The notes beneath the pieces are model-generated. The model ran no database searches and was not told the DNA's origin. It was given only the letters and a program-made list of their open reading frames with translations. From contig CM055271.1 of NCBI GenBank assembly GCA_029237695.1, positions 31,554,462 through 31,618,461 on the forward strand: 64,000 nucleotides of DNA, given 5' to 3'. The stretch comes from Conchocele bisecta. Its lineage: Eukaryota; Mollusca; Bivalvia; Lucinida; Thyasiridae. The number at the start of each line of letters is the position of its first letter. Within the stretch, counting starts at the first letter, position 1. This document shows, in pieces, positions 22,491-33,870 of the stretch. The translations under genes and the position numbers were made by a program.

Positions 22491-22656
22491 CAATGTTTTC
22501 TTGTAAACAATTATTGGATTTACATGTATAGAGCATATGCTGCATATGCAGCCTATGCTCAATAAGTTTAAATCCATCAATTGAAATTTCCAGACGATCC
22601 TAAATTTGCACTTACGAACATCTTAGTCGTACAAAGTTTAATGAAACGGTCCCCAG
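22484..22656. mobile_element. Family B foldback MITE, left end missing
   Basis: It contains 'acaatgttttcttgtaaacaat', the central catatgctgcatatgcagcctatg palindrome, and the right terminal repeat with 'cttagtcgtacaaagttta'. The left terminal repeat is replaced by the minisatellite. Confidence 0.75.
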
Positions 22657-22669
22657 ATTCTTAGTGTGG

Positions 22670-22812
22670 CCCTAATAATGAATATAACCACGAATTTCAG
22701 TTGTGAGAAACACAGAATGTTTGTTAGGTACTTACAATTCAGTAGACTGGCTTCTCTGATCTTGTCTCCATGGAAACGTCAATCACAGTCCGTCCTTTTG
22801 TTACCATAGTAA
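22670..22812 (-). repeat. Right copy of the direct repeat flanking the DIRS element
   Basis: It shares ordered blocks with 15545-15673 (cctaataatg, ggtacttacaattcagta, gtctccatgg, cagtccgtcc, accatagtaa). A short minus-strand open stretch precedes the donor-like 'attg|taagta', so it could be an exon edge, but I do not recognise the product. Confidence 0.5.
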
Positions 22813-23999
22813 CCGAGGCAATTTCTCTTAGCTACGAAGTAAAGGAAATCTCTGCATTAACCTGTAAAAGGCAGGAATTTACAATTGTCTGCTCTTTTTA
22901 TTAGCCGATCTATTTATAGATCGGCTAATATATTGGTCATCCATCGAATTCTGAAAAAGTTTGTAGCAACCCTTTTCTCCGCTATTCGGTAATCTACGAA
23001 TGCGAATTTTGCTGTATCACTTCCAAATTGCATCAACCGATAAAGTTTGCATTTTTGGCAATTATCTCCGTTTAAAACTTAAGCCAAATAACACAATTTT
23101 GAATACGTAATGAACTGAACGCCGGAAGAGATTGAACCCGGAAGTTGTTGTTGAAGTCCATAGTTGGCTCTAATGACCATATACGCCGATTATTGGGCTA
23201 ATTTAAAGCTTTTATTTATTAAACAGAACAAGTTTCAGCCACGTATAATCGCGTAAAATGTGTTTATTCGGCTAATTTATAATCGACCTCTGCTCAAAAT
23301 CTCCTCCGACTAGCAACCCCAGCATCTCAGGTTTATCCCATTGGATCGCGTATGCGCGTCAAATTGCGCGTCATTTGACGCTAGTTAATATTCACAAAAT
23401 TTTCCACCAATCAAAACGAAGAATTGCCCTTCATAGCGAACTTTGATTTGTTTACGTATCATGCAGGGATGGCAGGGATGGCAGGGATGCATCCAGCACG
23501 CGCGATTGCGGCAATCCCCCTTAATTATTGTCAATGCCGCAAATTATTGATTGTCTTGCGCCCGACATCGCGCAAAAAATCACGGATGGGCCCCTTTTTA
23601 AATGACCAGTGCGCACATTAAAAAAACGTAATTGACTATTTAAACGCGCTGCATATTTAAATCATTGGAAGGCGTGCAGTTCAATCGAGTTTGTGCGGCC
23701 GTTGAAAGTAAGCTTCGAGTCGATTTAAACCATTTAAATCGATAAACAAGGGATAAACAAAGGATAAACAAGTGACAACGTTATCAAGGCCAATCTGGGC
23801 ATGTGCCTGAATACGCATGACGTCAATTCGACTGGTACATTTTGTTGAGTACGTTAATTAATGGTCACTTTGTTAAGTAAGATTTGTATTCGACTGGACT
23901 GGTGAATGGGATATCCCTTTGCTAAAAATATGTTTCTGCATGCCTAACTAATATCATGACCGTAGCTCCGTGTTAACTAAAAATATCGATAAATATAGG
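22813..23999. other. Unannotated region with a short palindrome
   Basis: A palindrome attagccgatctatttatagatcggctaat lies at 22901-22930. Related 'cggctaat' motifs recur near 23190, 23268 and 24293, perhaps marking one old element. A 3-unit gcagggatg repeat lies near 23464-23490. No gene is recognised. Confidence 0.35.
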
Positions 24000-24180
24000 A
24001 TGATGTTGTTTTTTTTTTCAAGTTTTTTTTCCAAATGTTTATTTTTTTTTCTTCAATTTTTTTTTAAAAATTGATCAATTTTTTTTCTACATCAAATTTT
24101 TATTTCCTACTAATATTTTTTTCGTGGCCCCAATTTTTCTAATAGAATTCAATTTTTTTTCTTGAGAATTTGGTTGGGGA
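24000..24180. repeat. T-rich low-complexity tract
   Basis: Long runs of T are interrupted by short mixed segments. There is no coding signal. Confidence 0.7.
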
Positions 24181-24500
24181 GGAAATCAACACTTCTGGCC
24201 TTCGTCCAGTATTCCCGTGACTTTTCCAACTCTCACTTTTCCCTGAGATTCCGTATCTACTAAAATGTGGACATATATTGAACACTGATTTGATCGGCTA
24301 ATAACATCATGCTCTGCATGACTTTTCATTTCAATATTTGTCTAATTTCTTAACAAAACCTGTTTTGGCAGCACATGCGAATCGTCTCCAGTGTAAACGA
24401 TTATCATGTGCTGTCAAAACATATTCTCAGCAGGAAAACATAATAAAATTAACGGCAGATGACAAAATGTAAGTCAGCAGTTTGAAGAGTTAAGAACAGA
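24181..24500. mobile_element. Family D scrap and diverged family 1 MITE
   Basis: 'ccttcgtccagtattcccg…cttttcc' near 24199-24225 matches the D hairpin. From about 24340 to 24492, 'ctgttttggcagcacatgcg' with its inverse, then 'ggcagatgacaaaatg', matches family 1 in decayed form. Confidence 0.5.
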
Positions 24501-24814
24501 CTTGAAATATTAAACTAGAAATGGCCCGTACACATATTGTTTTCTGTTATTTATATCAGAATTGTTATTTTTCTTTACAAAACCTTTTTACAGCGTATCA
24601 GATCATGACACCGATAGGAGAAAAATGAAAATGAAACGACAGTAACTGACACAATTTAGTTAGACTATTGGAGGTTCAACACGAAAATGTGTGGATATGA
24701 CAGGCAGCGCATCTCAGATGTCGTAGGTATTCAAAATGATTGCAATTCTTTACTGTAAGGACCGCAAATGGGACTGCCTTATTTTTGCAATAAGATCACA
24801 CAAACGTTTGTATT

Positions 24815-24905
24815 TGTTTGTTTGTTTATTGGGGTTTAACAGCCTATCAACAGCTAAGGTCATTTAAGGCCGGGTCAATGGGTTTAGTACTAAATCCACG
24901 TTTGT
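24815..24905 (-). mobile_element. SINE-2 tail fragment
   Basis: 'tttgtttgtttattggggtttaac', then 'gcctatcaacagctaaggtcattt' and 'gggtcaatgggtttagtactaaatcc'. The (TTTG)n side is the tail of a minus-strand element. Confidence 0.75.
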
Positions 24906-25145
24906 AACATCATACAATGTATATGTATCATACATGTACATACAGTTGCACGAGACTAGCAGCAAATCTTGGAGATCGTGTTTTCGTGATATAAAACTGA
25001 ATTTAAACTGACCGGGAACATTAACGACGACCTGCGGGGCAGTACACATCCTTCACGATATCATCCCAGACTGTGCCACCACGTCATAGATAGAAACACG
25101 GCTGCTACATGTGAAACTGTAAACACCAAGGTACATATATAACTG

Positions 25146-25350
25146 TTAAACCGTAGAATGCGGGAAACATACATTGTCGTCTGCTGTTGTTTAAATGTTG
25201 TCTTAAATCTCACTAAAAATATGTTTTGACAGCACTTTAGAATCATTGCCATGGAAAAGATTCTAAAGCGTTTTCCAAACATGTTTTTGATGTGAAAAAA
25301 TAAAAAGAAACAGCAGACAACAAAATTTAAATCAGCATTGTAAGAGTTAA
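25146..25350. mobile_element. Family 1 MITE
   Basis: 'gttaaaccgtagaatgcggg' start, 'ttgtaagagttaa' end and inverted 'gtcgtctgctgtt'. Because it sits at the same place in all four R units, it predates the duplication. Confidence 0.8.
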
Positions 25351-25393
25351 CACCCGAGCGTTAACGCATTGAATTGTAAACAGTTTAGATCCA

Positions 25394-25636
25394 GGGGCCC
25401 GTTTCACTAAACTTCTTACGACTAAAATGTTCTAAGTGCAAAATTATAATAGTCTGTGAATTTCACATTAACAATGTTTTCTTGTAAACAATGATTGGAT
25501 TTACATTTATTGAGCATAGGCTGCATATGCAGCCTATGCTCAATAAATGTAAATCCATCAATTGAAATTTCCAGACGATCCTAAATTTGTACTTACAAAC
25601 ATTTTAGTCGTACAAAGTTTTGTGAAACGGGCCCCT
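25394..25636. mobile_element. Family B foldback MITE
   Basis: Complete copy with ggggcccgtttcactaaac ends in both orientations and the central gcataggctgcatatgcagc palindrome. Confidence 0.88.
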
Positions 25637-25859
25637 GATGAGTCGGCTCCTATTGAGCTTCTCGTCATGATCTGCACTATTTGTGATTAAAAGTTACCTT
25701 CCTGTGCATGTACATTTCATCGTGTGGCTCCACCTGTCAATTACCTGTCTGACATTGAGACTAGGATCACTTGAACATGCATAATAATACATCTATACAT
25801 GTGTTATATAATATATACATATCGGGGTTATATGCTATACCGGTATATTATATATATAA

Positions 25860-26232
25860 CTAGAAAATGGACGCTTGTCGACAAGCGCATGTGTATCCCC
25901 CTCCCCAGATACACAAGTAGTTTGAAAAAAGGGTGTTCGAGTTATGCTCCGGAGACAAAATCAATGACGGAAAAACAAAGGGAGATAACTAAAAAATTAG
26001 TGATGCAAGAGTTGTCATTCTTGCGTGACACACCTTTAGGGTCATGGTCTATGCATGTGTGAAGTTTCATGAAAATATTCCAAAGGGTGTTCGAGTTATG
26101 CTCCGGACACGAAATCAGTGCACGAAACAACAAAGGGAGATAACTAAGAAATTAACGACGCAAGAGTTGTCATTCTTACGTGCGACACACCTTTGGGTTG
26201 TCTTCTATGCATGTGTGAAGTTTAATAAACTA
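25860..26232. repeat. Tandem-unit repeat element, left part
   Basis: It begins 'ctagaaaatggacgcttgtcg' with a small cttgtcgacaag palindrome, followed by two units of about 135 bp containing 'gagttatgctccgga', 'caaagggagataacta' and 'gcaagagttgtcattctt'. The same unit forms the array at 27400-28060. Confidence 0.7.
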
Positions 26233-26740
26233 GAAAATGTGTTCATAGAACACGGATGTCCCACATATCGCATGGATAATAAATGAGGCCAAATTCTAAG
26301 TCAAAATTTTCTTTTACCTGAGCGTTAAAGTTTTTGAAGCACCAAGTATGTGATATTAACCCTGGGCTTGGCGGGGGCATGACGAACGTGGATTTGGCAC
26401 AGGGCGGTAGAGGACCATTAGAGCAATGTGTATATGAAATATGAAGGAGATCGGTCGAAGGATGAAGAAATTATGAGACATTTACCCGAGTGTTAAAGTT
26501 TTGTGACGGACGGACGGACGACGGGAGGACGGGAGGACGGGACGCATGTTCCTACGAATGAATACTTGTTGGGTTTTTACTCTATAAAAATACCCAACAA
26601 GAGTACCCAACACTATCCTAAGCCTACCCAATAAGATCTCCTGTACGCTTACAACAAGTACCCATTCGTGTGTGCGGACGGACGGACGGACAAGGGTAAC
26701 ACTAAATGCCCCCTCCACTATCGTGGTGGGGCATAAAAAT
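26233..26740. repeat. Interposed repeat with GGAC tracts
   Basis: 'ctagaaaatgtgttcatagaacac' opens a second related element containing GGAC-type tracts near 26508-26545 and 26678-26692, and the phrase 'taaatgccccctccac…gtggtggggcata'. The last phrase is also found near 43285. It is non-coding. Confidence 0.5.
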
Positions 26741-26897
26741 ATTCCAAAGGGTGTTCGAGTTATGCTCTGGATACAAAATCAGAGCACGAAACAACAAAGG
26801 GAGATAAGTGAACAAGAATTCCGCGGAATCAAATGCCTCGCCTTGTCCCGCCTTGACCTCGAGCCTGGGCCCGAAAGCAATTTTCACTGGCCCGAAC

Positions 26898-26976
26898 ATA
26901 TTATACAATTATTGACTAGTGAGCCATAGAATATCAGATTATATTCTATGGCTCACTAGTCAATAATTGTTTTATT
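26898..26976. repeat. Perfect palindrome
   Basis: 'acaattattgactagtgagcc' through 'attctatggctcactagtcaataattgt' is a near-perfect inverted repeat with a short loop. I see no other copy. Confidence 0.8.
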
Positions 26977-27399
26977 ATATGATAATAGTCTGTATATAGC
27001 ACTTACAACCTTATGCTACTAGACAAAAATTGAAAAAGAATTTGAAAAAAAAAATGAAAAAAAAAATGGAAAAAAAAAGTTTAAAAATTAAATTAAAATT
27101 AAATTAAATTAAATTAAATGCTTGCTACTGAATTTTTTTTTAATAGTCCTATATTTATCTACATATATCTGCACAGGTCCAATAATGCCACAATATTTTC
27201 AACACAGTTTACGGAAATGTAATATCCAATGTAGTAATTTACCTGTATAAATTACCTGTGGTCAGACTGGTCAAGACTGGACATTTGCACATGCTAGCAC
27301 ATGCACAGGTGAATGGTTCTCCCAGTCTCTATTGTTCTCTCTACAAGTAAGGTGTACAGAGCACACGAGAAAAGGTGTACAGAGCAGACGAGAAAACGG
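26977..27399. other. Low-complexity A-rich spacer
   Basis: A-rich and 'ttaaa' runs at 27015-27125, then unassigned sequence. A 22-bp direct repeat (aggtgtacagagca…) lies near 27350-27390. Confidence 0.5.
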
Positions 27400-28110
27400 G
27401 TCTTCATGCATTATTGTCCAGTTTGTAGAGTGCGCAAAACAAAAAAGGGAGATAACTCAAAAATTAGCTACGCAAGAGTTGTCATTCTTGTGCGCGACAC
27501 ACCTCCGGGTCGTGGTCTATGCATGTGTGAAGTTTCATGAAAATATTCCAAAGGGTGGTCGAGTTATACTCCGGACAGGAAATCAGTGCGTGAAAACAAA
27601 AAAGGAGATAACTCAAAAATTAGCTATGCAAGAGTTGTCATTCTTGTGCACAACACACCTTCGGTTCGTGGTCTTATTGAATGTGTGAAGTTTCATAAAA
27701 ATATTCCAAAGGGTGGTCGAGTTATGGTCAATCAGTGCACGAAACAAAAAAGGGAGATAACTAAAAAATTAGCTATGCAAGAGTTGTCATTCTTTTGCGC
27801 GACACACCTTCGGGTCGTGGTCTATGCATGTGTGAAGTTTCATAAAAATATTCCAAAGGGTGGTGGAATTATGCTCCGGACACGAAATCAGTGCGAGAAA
27901 CAAAAAATGGAGATAACTCAAAAATTAGCTATGCAAGAGTTGTCATTCTAGTGCGCGACACACCTTCGGGTCGTGGTCTATGCATGTGTGAAGTTTCATG
28001 AAAATATTCCACAGGGTGTTCGAGTTATGCTCCGGACAAGAAGTGTCTGCGGCTGACGCGGACGCGGCGCGCTGTCAAATCCATAGCATCCCCCCGACAG
28101 AGTCCGGGGG
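27400..28110. repeat. About 135-bp tandem array, 5 units
   Basis: Units share 'agggagataactcaaaaattag', 'gcaagagttgtcattctt', 'cgacacacct.cgggtcgtgg' and 'gtgtgaagtttcatgaaaatattcc'. The array keeps long frames open by repetition only, so the overlapping frames here are not genes. It ends with 'cccccgacagagtccgggggata', a small hairpin. Confidence 0.85.
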
Positions 28111-28114
28111 ATAC

Positions 28115-28330
28115 AATAATATATATAGGAAATATAGGTATATAATTATGGTATATATACATATAAGACATAAAGGTATATAAGTATGGGCCATATATAT
28201 AAATCGGAAGTAAAATGTATACAAGCATGTGCATGGCATAACAAACAACAGAACATCATTAACATGTACATGTAGTAGAACAAACATCAGCATGTTAACA
28301 TACCATTGCATAAACTGTCATTTTGTCATT
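28115..28330. repeat. Segmental duplication block T, partial
   Basis: It matches 33870-34090 and 37855-38070: 'ataggtatataattatg', 'gggccatatatataaatcgg', 'acaagcatgtgcatgg' and 'agaacaaacatcagcatgttaa'. Confidence 0.7.
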
Positions 28331-28990
28331 TATAATACATGTACATACAGTCCCATGAGATAAGCAACAAGTCTGCGAGATCGTGTCTTCATGATATAAA
28401 ACTGAATATAAACTGACCGGGAACATTAACGACGACCTGCGGGCGGGCAGTACACATCCTTCACGATACCACCCCAGACTGTGCCACGACGTCATAGATA
28501 GAAACACGGCTGCTACATGTGAAACTGTAAACACTAAGGTACATACATGTATATAACAGTTACCCTTACAATGCGGGAAACATAACTTGTTGTCTGCTAT
28601 TTTTTAACATTTTGTTTTAAATCTTGATAAAAACATGCTTTGACAACACTTGAGAATCATTTCCATGGAAAAGTTTCTAAAGTGTTTTCCAACCATGTTT
28701 TTTATGTGAAAAATTGAAAATTAAAAAGAAACAGCAGACAACAAAATTTAATTCAGCATTGTAAGAGTTAACACCGAGCGTTAAAGCATTGAATTCTGCA
28801 AACAGTTTAGATCCAGATGAGCTGGCTCCTAATGAGCCGTCTCATCAGGACCTGCACTATTTGTGATTAAAAGTTTACCTTTGACATACTATGTACCGAA
28901 GCATTCCTGGGCAAGTACATTTCATCGTGTCTGACATTGAGACCAGGAGAACTTGAAGCATGCATAATAATAAATATATACATGTGTTAT
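28320..28990. repeat. Segmental duplication unit R2
   Basis: Second copy of the R unit (see 24905), including a family 1 MITE at 28560-28771 and the exon-like block 'cattcctgggcaagtacatttcatcg'. Confidence 0.8.
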
Positions 28991-29076
28991 ATAATGTATA
29001 CATATCGGGGTTATATACTATACCGGTATATTATATAGGACATATAGGTATATAATTATGATATATAAACATATAA

Positions 29077-29430
29077 TTCCAGCACAAAAATATTTACACA
29101 ATTCCCTAACATTTGATTGGCCCGTAGCAAGTCTCTGTCCAAAATGTATATCCCAGTAAACTCCCATGCCAAACTACTTTCCGTAACCGTGAGGCGCAGT
29201 TAAAATAATTCTTAAGAAAACGGAAAATAAACACATTTTCTTGATGAATTTATTTAAAATGGTGGAATTATAAGGAATGAATGGCCTTTTTGTTGAATTT
29301 ATCGGGGATATAAACTTGGAAAAGTCGCGGGAATACTGGACGAGGCCTTCCAGCCTTTGTCCAGTATTCCCGCGACTTTTCCAAGTTTATACCCCGATAA
29401 ATTCCACAAAAAGGCCATTCATTCCTATAA
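29077..29430. mobile_element. Family D foldback element
   Basis: Complete copy: 'ttccagcacaaaaatatttacac' arm, then a perfect hairpin from 'aggaatgaatggcctttttg' to its inverse around 'ctggacgaggccttccagcc…gtccag'. It is flanked on both sides by similar 'atatataaacatata' sequence. Confidence 0.85.
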
Positions 29431-29753
29431 TAATTATGGTATATAAACATATAAGGCATACAGGTATATACTAGTTATGGGCCAGTAATATATAAATCTG
29501 GATTAAAATGTAGTAGAACAAACATCAGCATGTTAACATACCATTGCATAAACTGTGATTTTGTCATGTAATAACATAGTGGCATGATACACTTGATTTA
29601 AATAAGCAAATGAGACAGCTACAGAAAAACAAATTAGGAGATTATTACAGCTTCCATACATGATGCTGCACTTACACAATAAATAAATCTAACATGTATG
29701 TTGGTTTAAAATGATATTTATTAACTCAGGTAAGATCCTCTCTATATACTGAC

Positions 29754-29868
29754 CTGCTTCATGGTTGCTATCTCTGTCCCCACTAACACTGCTACATCTG
29801 ACTGCTGAAATTCTGTAGGCTGCTTCCTATTGAAAATTGGAACATCAACAACAGCATGTCGAGATACT
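29754..29868 (-). other. Exon-like block with splice signals, product unknown
   Basis: On the minus strand 'ctattacag' precedes 115 bases open in one frame (38 codons, containing RKQPTEFQQSDVAVLVGTEI), followed by 'cag|gtcagtatata', a good donor. Decayed copies lie near 30660, 31100, 34345, 35104, 36150, 36600 and 38350, most with stops. I do not recognise the product. It could be a real exon of an unidentified gene, a decayed one, or a repeat that happens to be open. Confidence 0.4.
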
Positions 29869-29912
29869 CTGTAATAGTACACTTGATATAAATAGTATCT
29901 TATATGTACCAC

Positions 29913-29957
29913 CTGACCAGGTCCTGTAACATTCAGACTGGTCATGCTGGTAATTAT
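29913..29957 (-). other. Exon-like block, 45 bases
   Basis: 'tgtttccag' precedes ATAATTACC… and the block ends 'ggtcag|gtggta'. In frame it reads ITSMTSLNVTGPGQ. The intervening 44 bases to the next block are also open, so the intron is uncertain. A near-identical block lies at 35350-35394 and a relative at 40490-40535. Confidence 0.35.
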
Positions 29958-30930
29958 CTGGAAACAAATCCTCATGAAATCAAACATGTGTTAGGCCAGG
30001 ACCAATAGAATGTAACAAGACAAAAATACCATTAGCATTATTTACAGAATTGGTCCAAAAGGATTTTCTGCAAAAGTATAGTAATTACAAAGTTTATCTT
30101 TTATACACTACCTATCCATGTATGCCTGTACATGTACAACATTCCATCTTGTAGTGCCTGGCAATTGTCTGGAAAAACACGTGGTAATGATATGCGAACA
30201 TGATTTAAATATTAATTAATCTTTCAGACGAAACTTTGTGATGCCAAGTCAAAACATTGAAGTAAAACTGATTCTCAAATATACATGGAATATAGCATTA
30301 TTTACAGAATAACGAACAACATAACATATCATTAACATGTAGTAGAACAAACATCAGCATGTTAATATACCATTGCATAAACTGTGATTTTGTCATGTAA
30401 TAACACAGTGTATCAAAATCATGATACACTTGTGTAATAAGGAAGCAAATGAGACTGCTACAGAAAACACATTAGGAGATTAGTACAACTTCAACATGAT
30501 GCTGCACTTATGCAATAAATAAATCTTACATTTATGTTGATTTAAAATGATATTTATGAAACTCATCGACTCATTTCAGGAGAAACTTGGCCACAATTTC
30601 TTATGAAATCAGTAAACATGTTTAATAAATATATTAACTCATCACTCAGGTAAGATCCTCTCTATATACTGACCTGTTTCATGGTTACTAGGCAACTATA
30701 TCTGTCCCCGCTAACACTTGTACATCTGCCTGCTGAAATTCTGTAGGCTGCCAATTGTTTTCTTGTTTCCTCTATTCATCTACAATAACATGTTTTGACA
30801 ATACATGCGAATCATGTCATATGAAAATGAGACACTACAGAAAACACATTAGGTGATCAGTACAGCTTCAATGCATTATGTAATAAATATAATCTAATTT
30901 TATGTCGACTAAAAATTATATTTTTTTAAA

Positions 30931-31005
30931 TTCGATGGTCTCGTAACATAAGGTCGTAACTGCTAAAGCATAGCAGTTACGACCTTCTGTTACTAGACCA
31001 TCGAA
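30931..31005. repeat. Family K palindrome
   Basis: 'tcgatggtctcgtaacataagg' and its inverse pair around 'aactgctaaagcatagcagtt'. Copies at 36422-36496 (same insertion, duplicated) and 48552-48633 (independent). Confidence 0.88.
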
Positions 31006-31264
31006 TTGTTCACTGATTTCAGGAGAAACGAGGCCTCGGTTTCTGATGAATTCAGTAAACTTGTTTAATAAGTATATTACATCATCACTCATCTAAGATC
31101 CTCTCTATATACCGACCTGCTTCATAGTTGCTATGCAACTATCTCTGTCCTTACTGACACTTGTGCATCTGCCTGCTGAAATTCTGTAGGCTGCCAATTT
31201 TTCTTCTCATTTCCTCTATTCCTCTACAACGACATATGTTGACGCTACATGCGAATCATACAAA

Positions 31265-31990
31265 CATTTGTAATATCATACAATGTATATTTATAATACA
31301 TGCACATACAATTGCAAGAGATTAGCAACAAGTCTTCGAGATCATGTTTTCATGATACAAAACTGAATATAAACTGACCGGGAACATTAACGACGACGGC
31401 ACTTCCTTCACGATACTATCTCGGTTTCATCAGACTGGGCCACGACGTCGTAGATAGAAGCACGGCTGCTACATGTGAAACTGTAAACACTAAGGTACAT
31501 ATATAGCTGTTTACCCTTAGAATGTGGGAAGCATAAATTGTCGTCTGCTGTTGTTTTAAATATTGTCTTAAATATCACTAAAACATGTTTTCACAGCACT
31601 TTAGAATCATAGCCATGGAAATGATTCTAAATTGTTTTCCAACCATATTTTTGATGTGAAAAATTGAAAATTAAAAAGAAACAGCAGACAACAAAATATA
31701 ATTCAGCATTGTAAGTTAACACCGAGCGTTAAAGCATTGAATTCTGCAAACAGTTTAGATCCAGATGAGCCGGCTCCTAATGAGTCGTCTCATCAGGACC
31801 TGCACTATTTGTGATTAAACGTTTACCTTTTACATACTATGTACCAAAGCATTCCTGGGCAAGTACATTTCATCGTGTCTGACATTGAGACAAGGAGAAC
31901 TTGAAGCATGCATAATAATACATCTATACATGTGTTATATAATATATACATATCGGGGTTATATGCTATATCAGTGTATTATATACATAA
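31265..31990. repeat. Segmental duplication unit R3
   Basis: Third R unit, with a family 1 MITE at 31511-31719 and the downstream 'tgtctgacattgagacaagg' block. Confidence 0.8.
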
Positions 31991-33870
31991 CAAGAGGCCC
32001 AAATGGGCCTGTATCGCTCACCTAAAAGCCTCCATAGTGGTCATCTTGATTTCACAAAGACTCTTCACTTACAACTTCAAATGTTCCACAGAATGTGTTG
32101 GTACCTTCTGATCTAACATATATTGCAAATGTGCATGTGATTTACTGCTATACCTTCGATTTGATATATAAAATGACCATATTCGGTCAAAAATAAAATT
32201 TGACCCCTATTTGACCCCTCGGGGCACGCCCATTTTTGACCCAGGGGCCACCATATGAACAAATCTGAAACAGCGGTAACTATCAATCATTCTTACCAAG
32301 TTTCGTCGATATCGGCCTGGAGGTTTGTGAGAAGATTTTTTGACAATTTGACCTACTTCTCAACGGCGGCCATCTTGGATTTGGTGATGACCTCCATTTT
32401 AACAAAAATGAACAGGCTTCACCCACAGACCATTACAGTTAAGTTTGGCCAATATCGGCCAAGCAGTTCACAAGAAAAAGACGTTTGAAATCTTTAGTAA
32501 AATAATGACTTTTTGAACTATCAGTGGCCATCTTGGATGACATAATCATCTGATTTAGACAAAAAATTCTCCAGAGTGATCGTCTCGTCAATACCTTCGA
32601 TTTGATATTTATTGACTATATTCGGTTTTAAAAAATAAAATTTACCCCTATTTGACGTCGGGCGACGCCCATTTTTGACCCCAGGGGCCACCATATGAAC
32701 AAATCTGAAACGCCGCTAAAAACTATCGTACATACCCAGTATTTCGGAAATCGGACTGGCGGGTTCGTGAGAAGAATTTTTTAAGAATTTGACCCACTTC
32801 TCAACGCGGCCATCTTGGATTTGGTGTGACCCCCATTTAACAAAAATGAACAGGCTTCAACACAGACCATTACAGTTAAGTTTGGCCAATATCTGCCAAA
32901 GCAGTTTACAAGAAAAAGACGTGAAATCTTTAGTAAAGAGATCATTTGAACTAATCGGTGGCCATCGGGACGTATTTCATAGATTTAGACAAAAAAGTTT
33001 CCAGTATGATTGTCTCGTCAATACCTTCGAAATTTGATATATTATATACTATATTTCGGTTCAAAAATAAAAATTTACCCCCTATTTGACCCTCGGCGAC
33101 GCCCATTTTTGACAGGGGCACCCATGAATCTGAAAACAGCGCTAACTATCGATATTCGTACCCAGTATCGTGATCCGGACTGGCGGTTCGTGAGAAAGAA
33201 ATTTTTTTAAGAATTGACCTACTTCTCAACGGCGGCCATCTTGGATTTGGTGATGACCCCATTTTAACAAAAATGAACAGGCTTCAACCACAGACCATTA
33301 CAGTTAAGTTTGGCCAATATCTGCCAAGCAGTTTACAAGAAAAAGAGTTTGAAATCTTTAGTAAAAGAATGATCATTTGAACTATCGGTGGCCATCTTGG
33401 ATGACGTAATCATATGATTTAGACAAAAAATGTTCCAGAGTGATTGTCTCGTCAATACCTTCGATTTGATATATTACATGACTATATTCGGTTAAAAATA
33501 AAATTTGACCCCTATTTGACCCCTCGGGCGACGCCCATTTTTGACCCACGGGTCACCATATGAACAAATCTGAAACAGCGCTAACTATCGATCATTCATA
33601 CCAAGTATCGTCGAAATCGGCCTGGCGGTTCGTGAGAAGAAGATTTTTTAAGAATTTGACCTACTTTTCCATGGCGGCCATCTTGGATTGTCGATGACCT
33701 CCATTTTAACAAATCTGAAATGGCATCACCCATATATCATCCCTGTGAAGTTTAACCAATATCGGCTCAACAGTTCGGGAGAAGAAGATGATTGAAAATG
33801 TTCACGGACGGACGGATGACGGACACTTTGCCATAACAATAGCTCACATGAGCTTTGCTCAGGTGAGCTA
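31991..33870. mobile_element. Interspersed element with four internal direct repeats
   Basis: It starts 'acaagaggcccaaatgggcc' followed by 'tcgctcacct' and ends 'gctcaggtgagcta', so the ends carry inverted AGGTGAGC motifs. Inside, a unit of about 430 bp recurs roughly 3.6 times (starts near 32155, 32590, 33025 and 33450), marked by 'cggccatcttggatttgg', 'cagaccattacagttaagtttggcc', 'tcgtcaataccttcgatttg' and 'gacgcccatttttgac'. A GGAC-type tract lies near the right end. I know similar 'aagaggccc…gggcc' repeats from bivalve sequence. No protein is encoded. Confidence 0.75.

Larger units (their letters stand above)
24905..25800. repeat. Segmental duplication unit R1
   Basis: It shares ordered blocks with 28320-28990, 31265-31990 and 36745-37480: 'gaccgggaacattaacgacgac', 'acggctgctacatgtgaaactg', a family 1 MITE, 'cagtttagatccag', then 'tgtctgacattgaga'. 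A family B MITE (25394-25636) interrupts only this copy, which dates the MITE insertion after the duplication. Confidence 0.8.
29431..31990. repeat. Segmental duplication block, copy 1 (pairs with about 35.0-37.5 kb)
   Basis: Ordered landmarks recur about 5.45-5.5 kb downstream: the exon-like block at 29735-29960, 'cattgaagtaaaactgattctc', a second exon-like block at 30650-30760, palindrome K at 30931-31005, and the R3 unit at 31265-31990. I see no continuous reading frame across it. Confidence 0.8.

Noticed and set aside
27313..27951. Overlapping plus-strand frames of 75-121 codons
   Set aside because: They run through the 135-bp tandem array; the peptides repeat with the DNA unit and occur in several phases, so repetition explains them.
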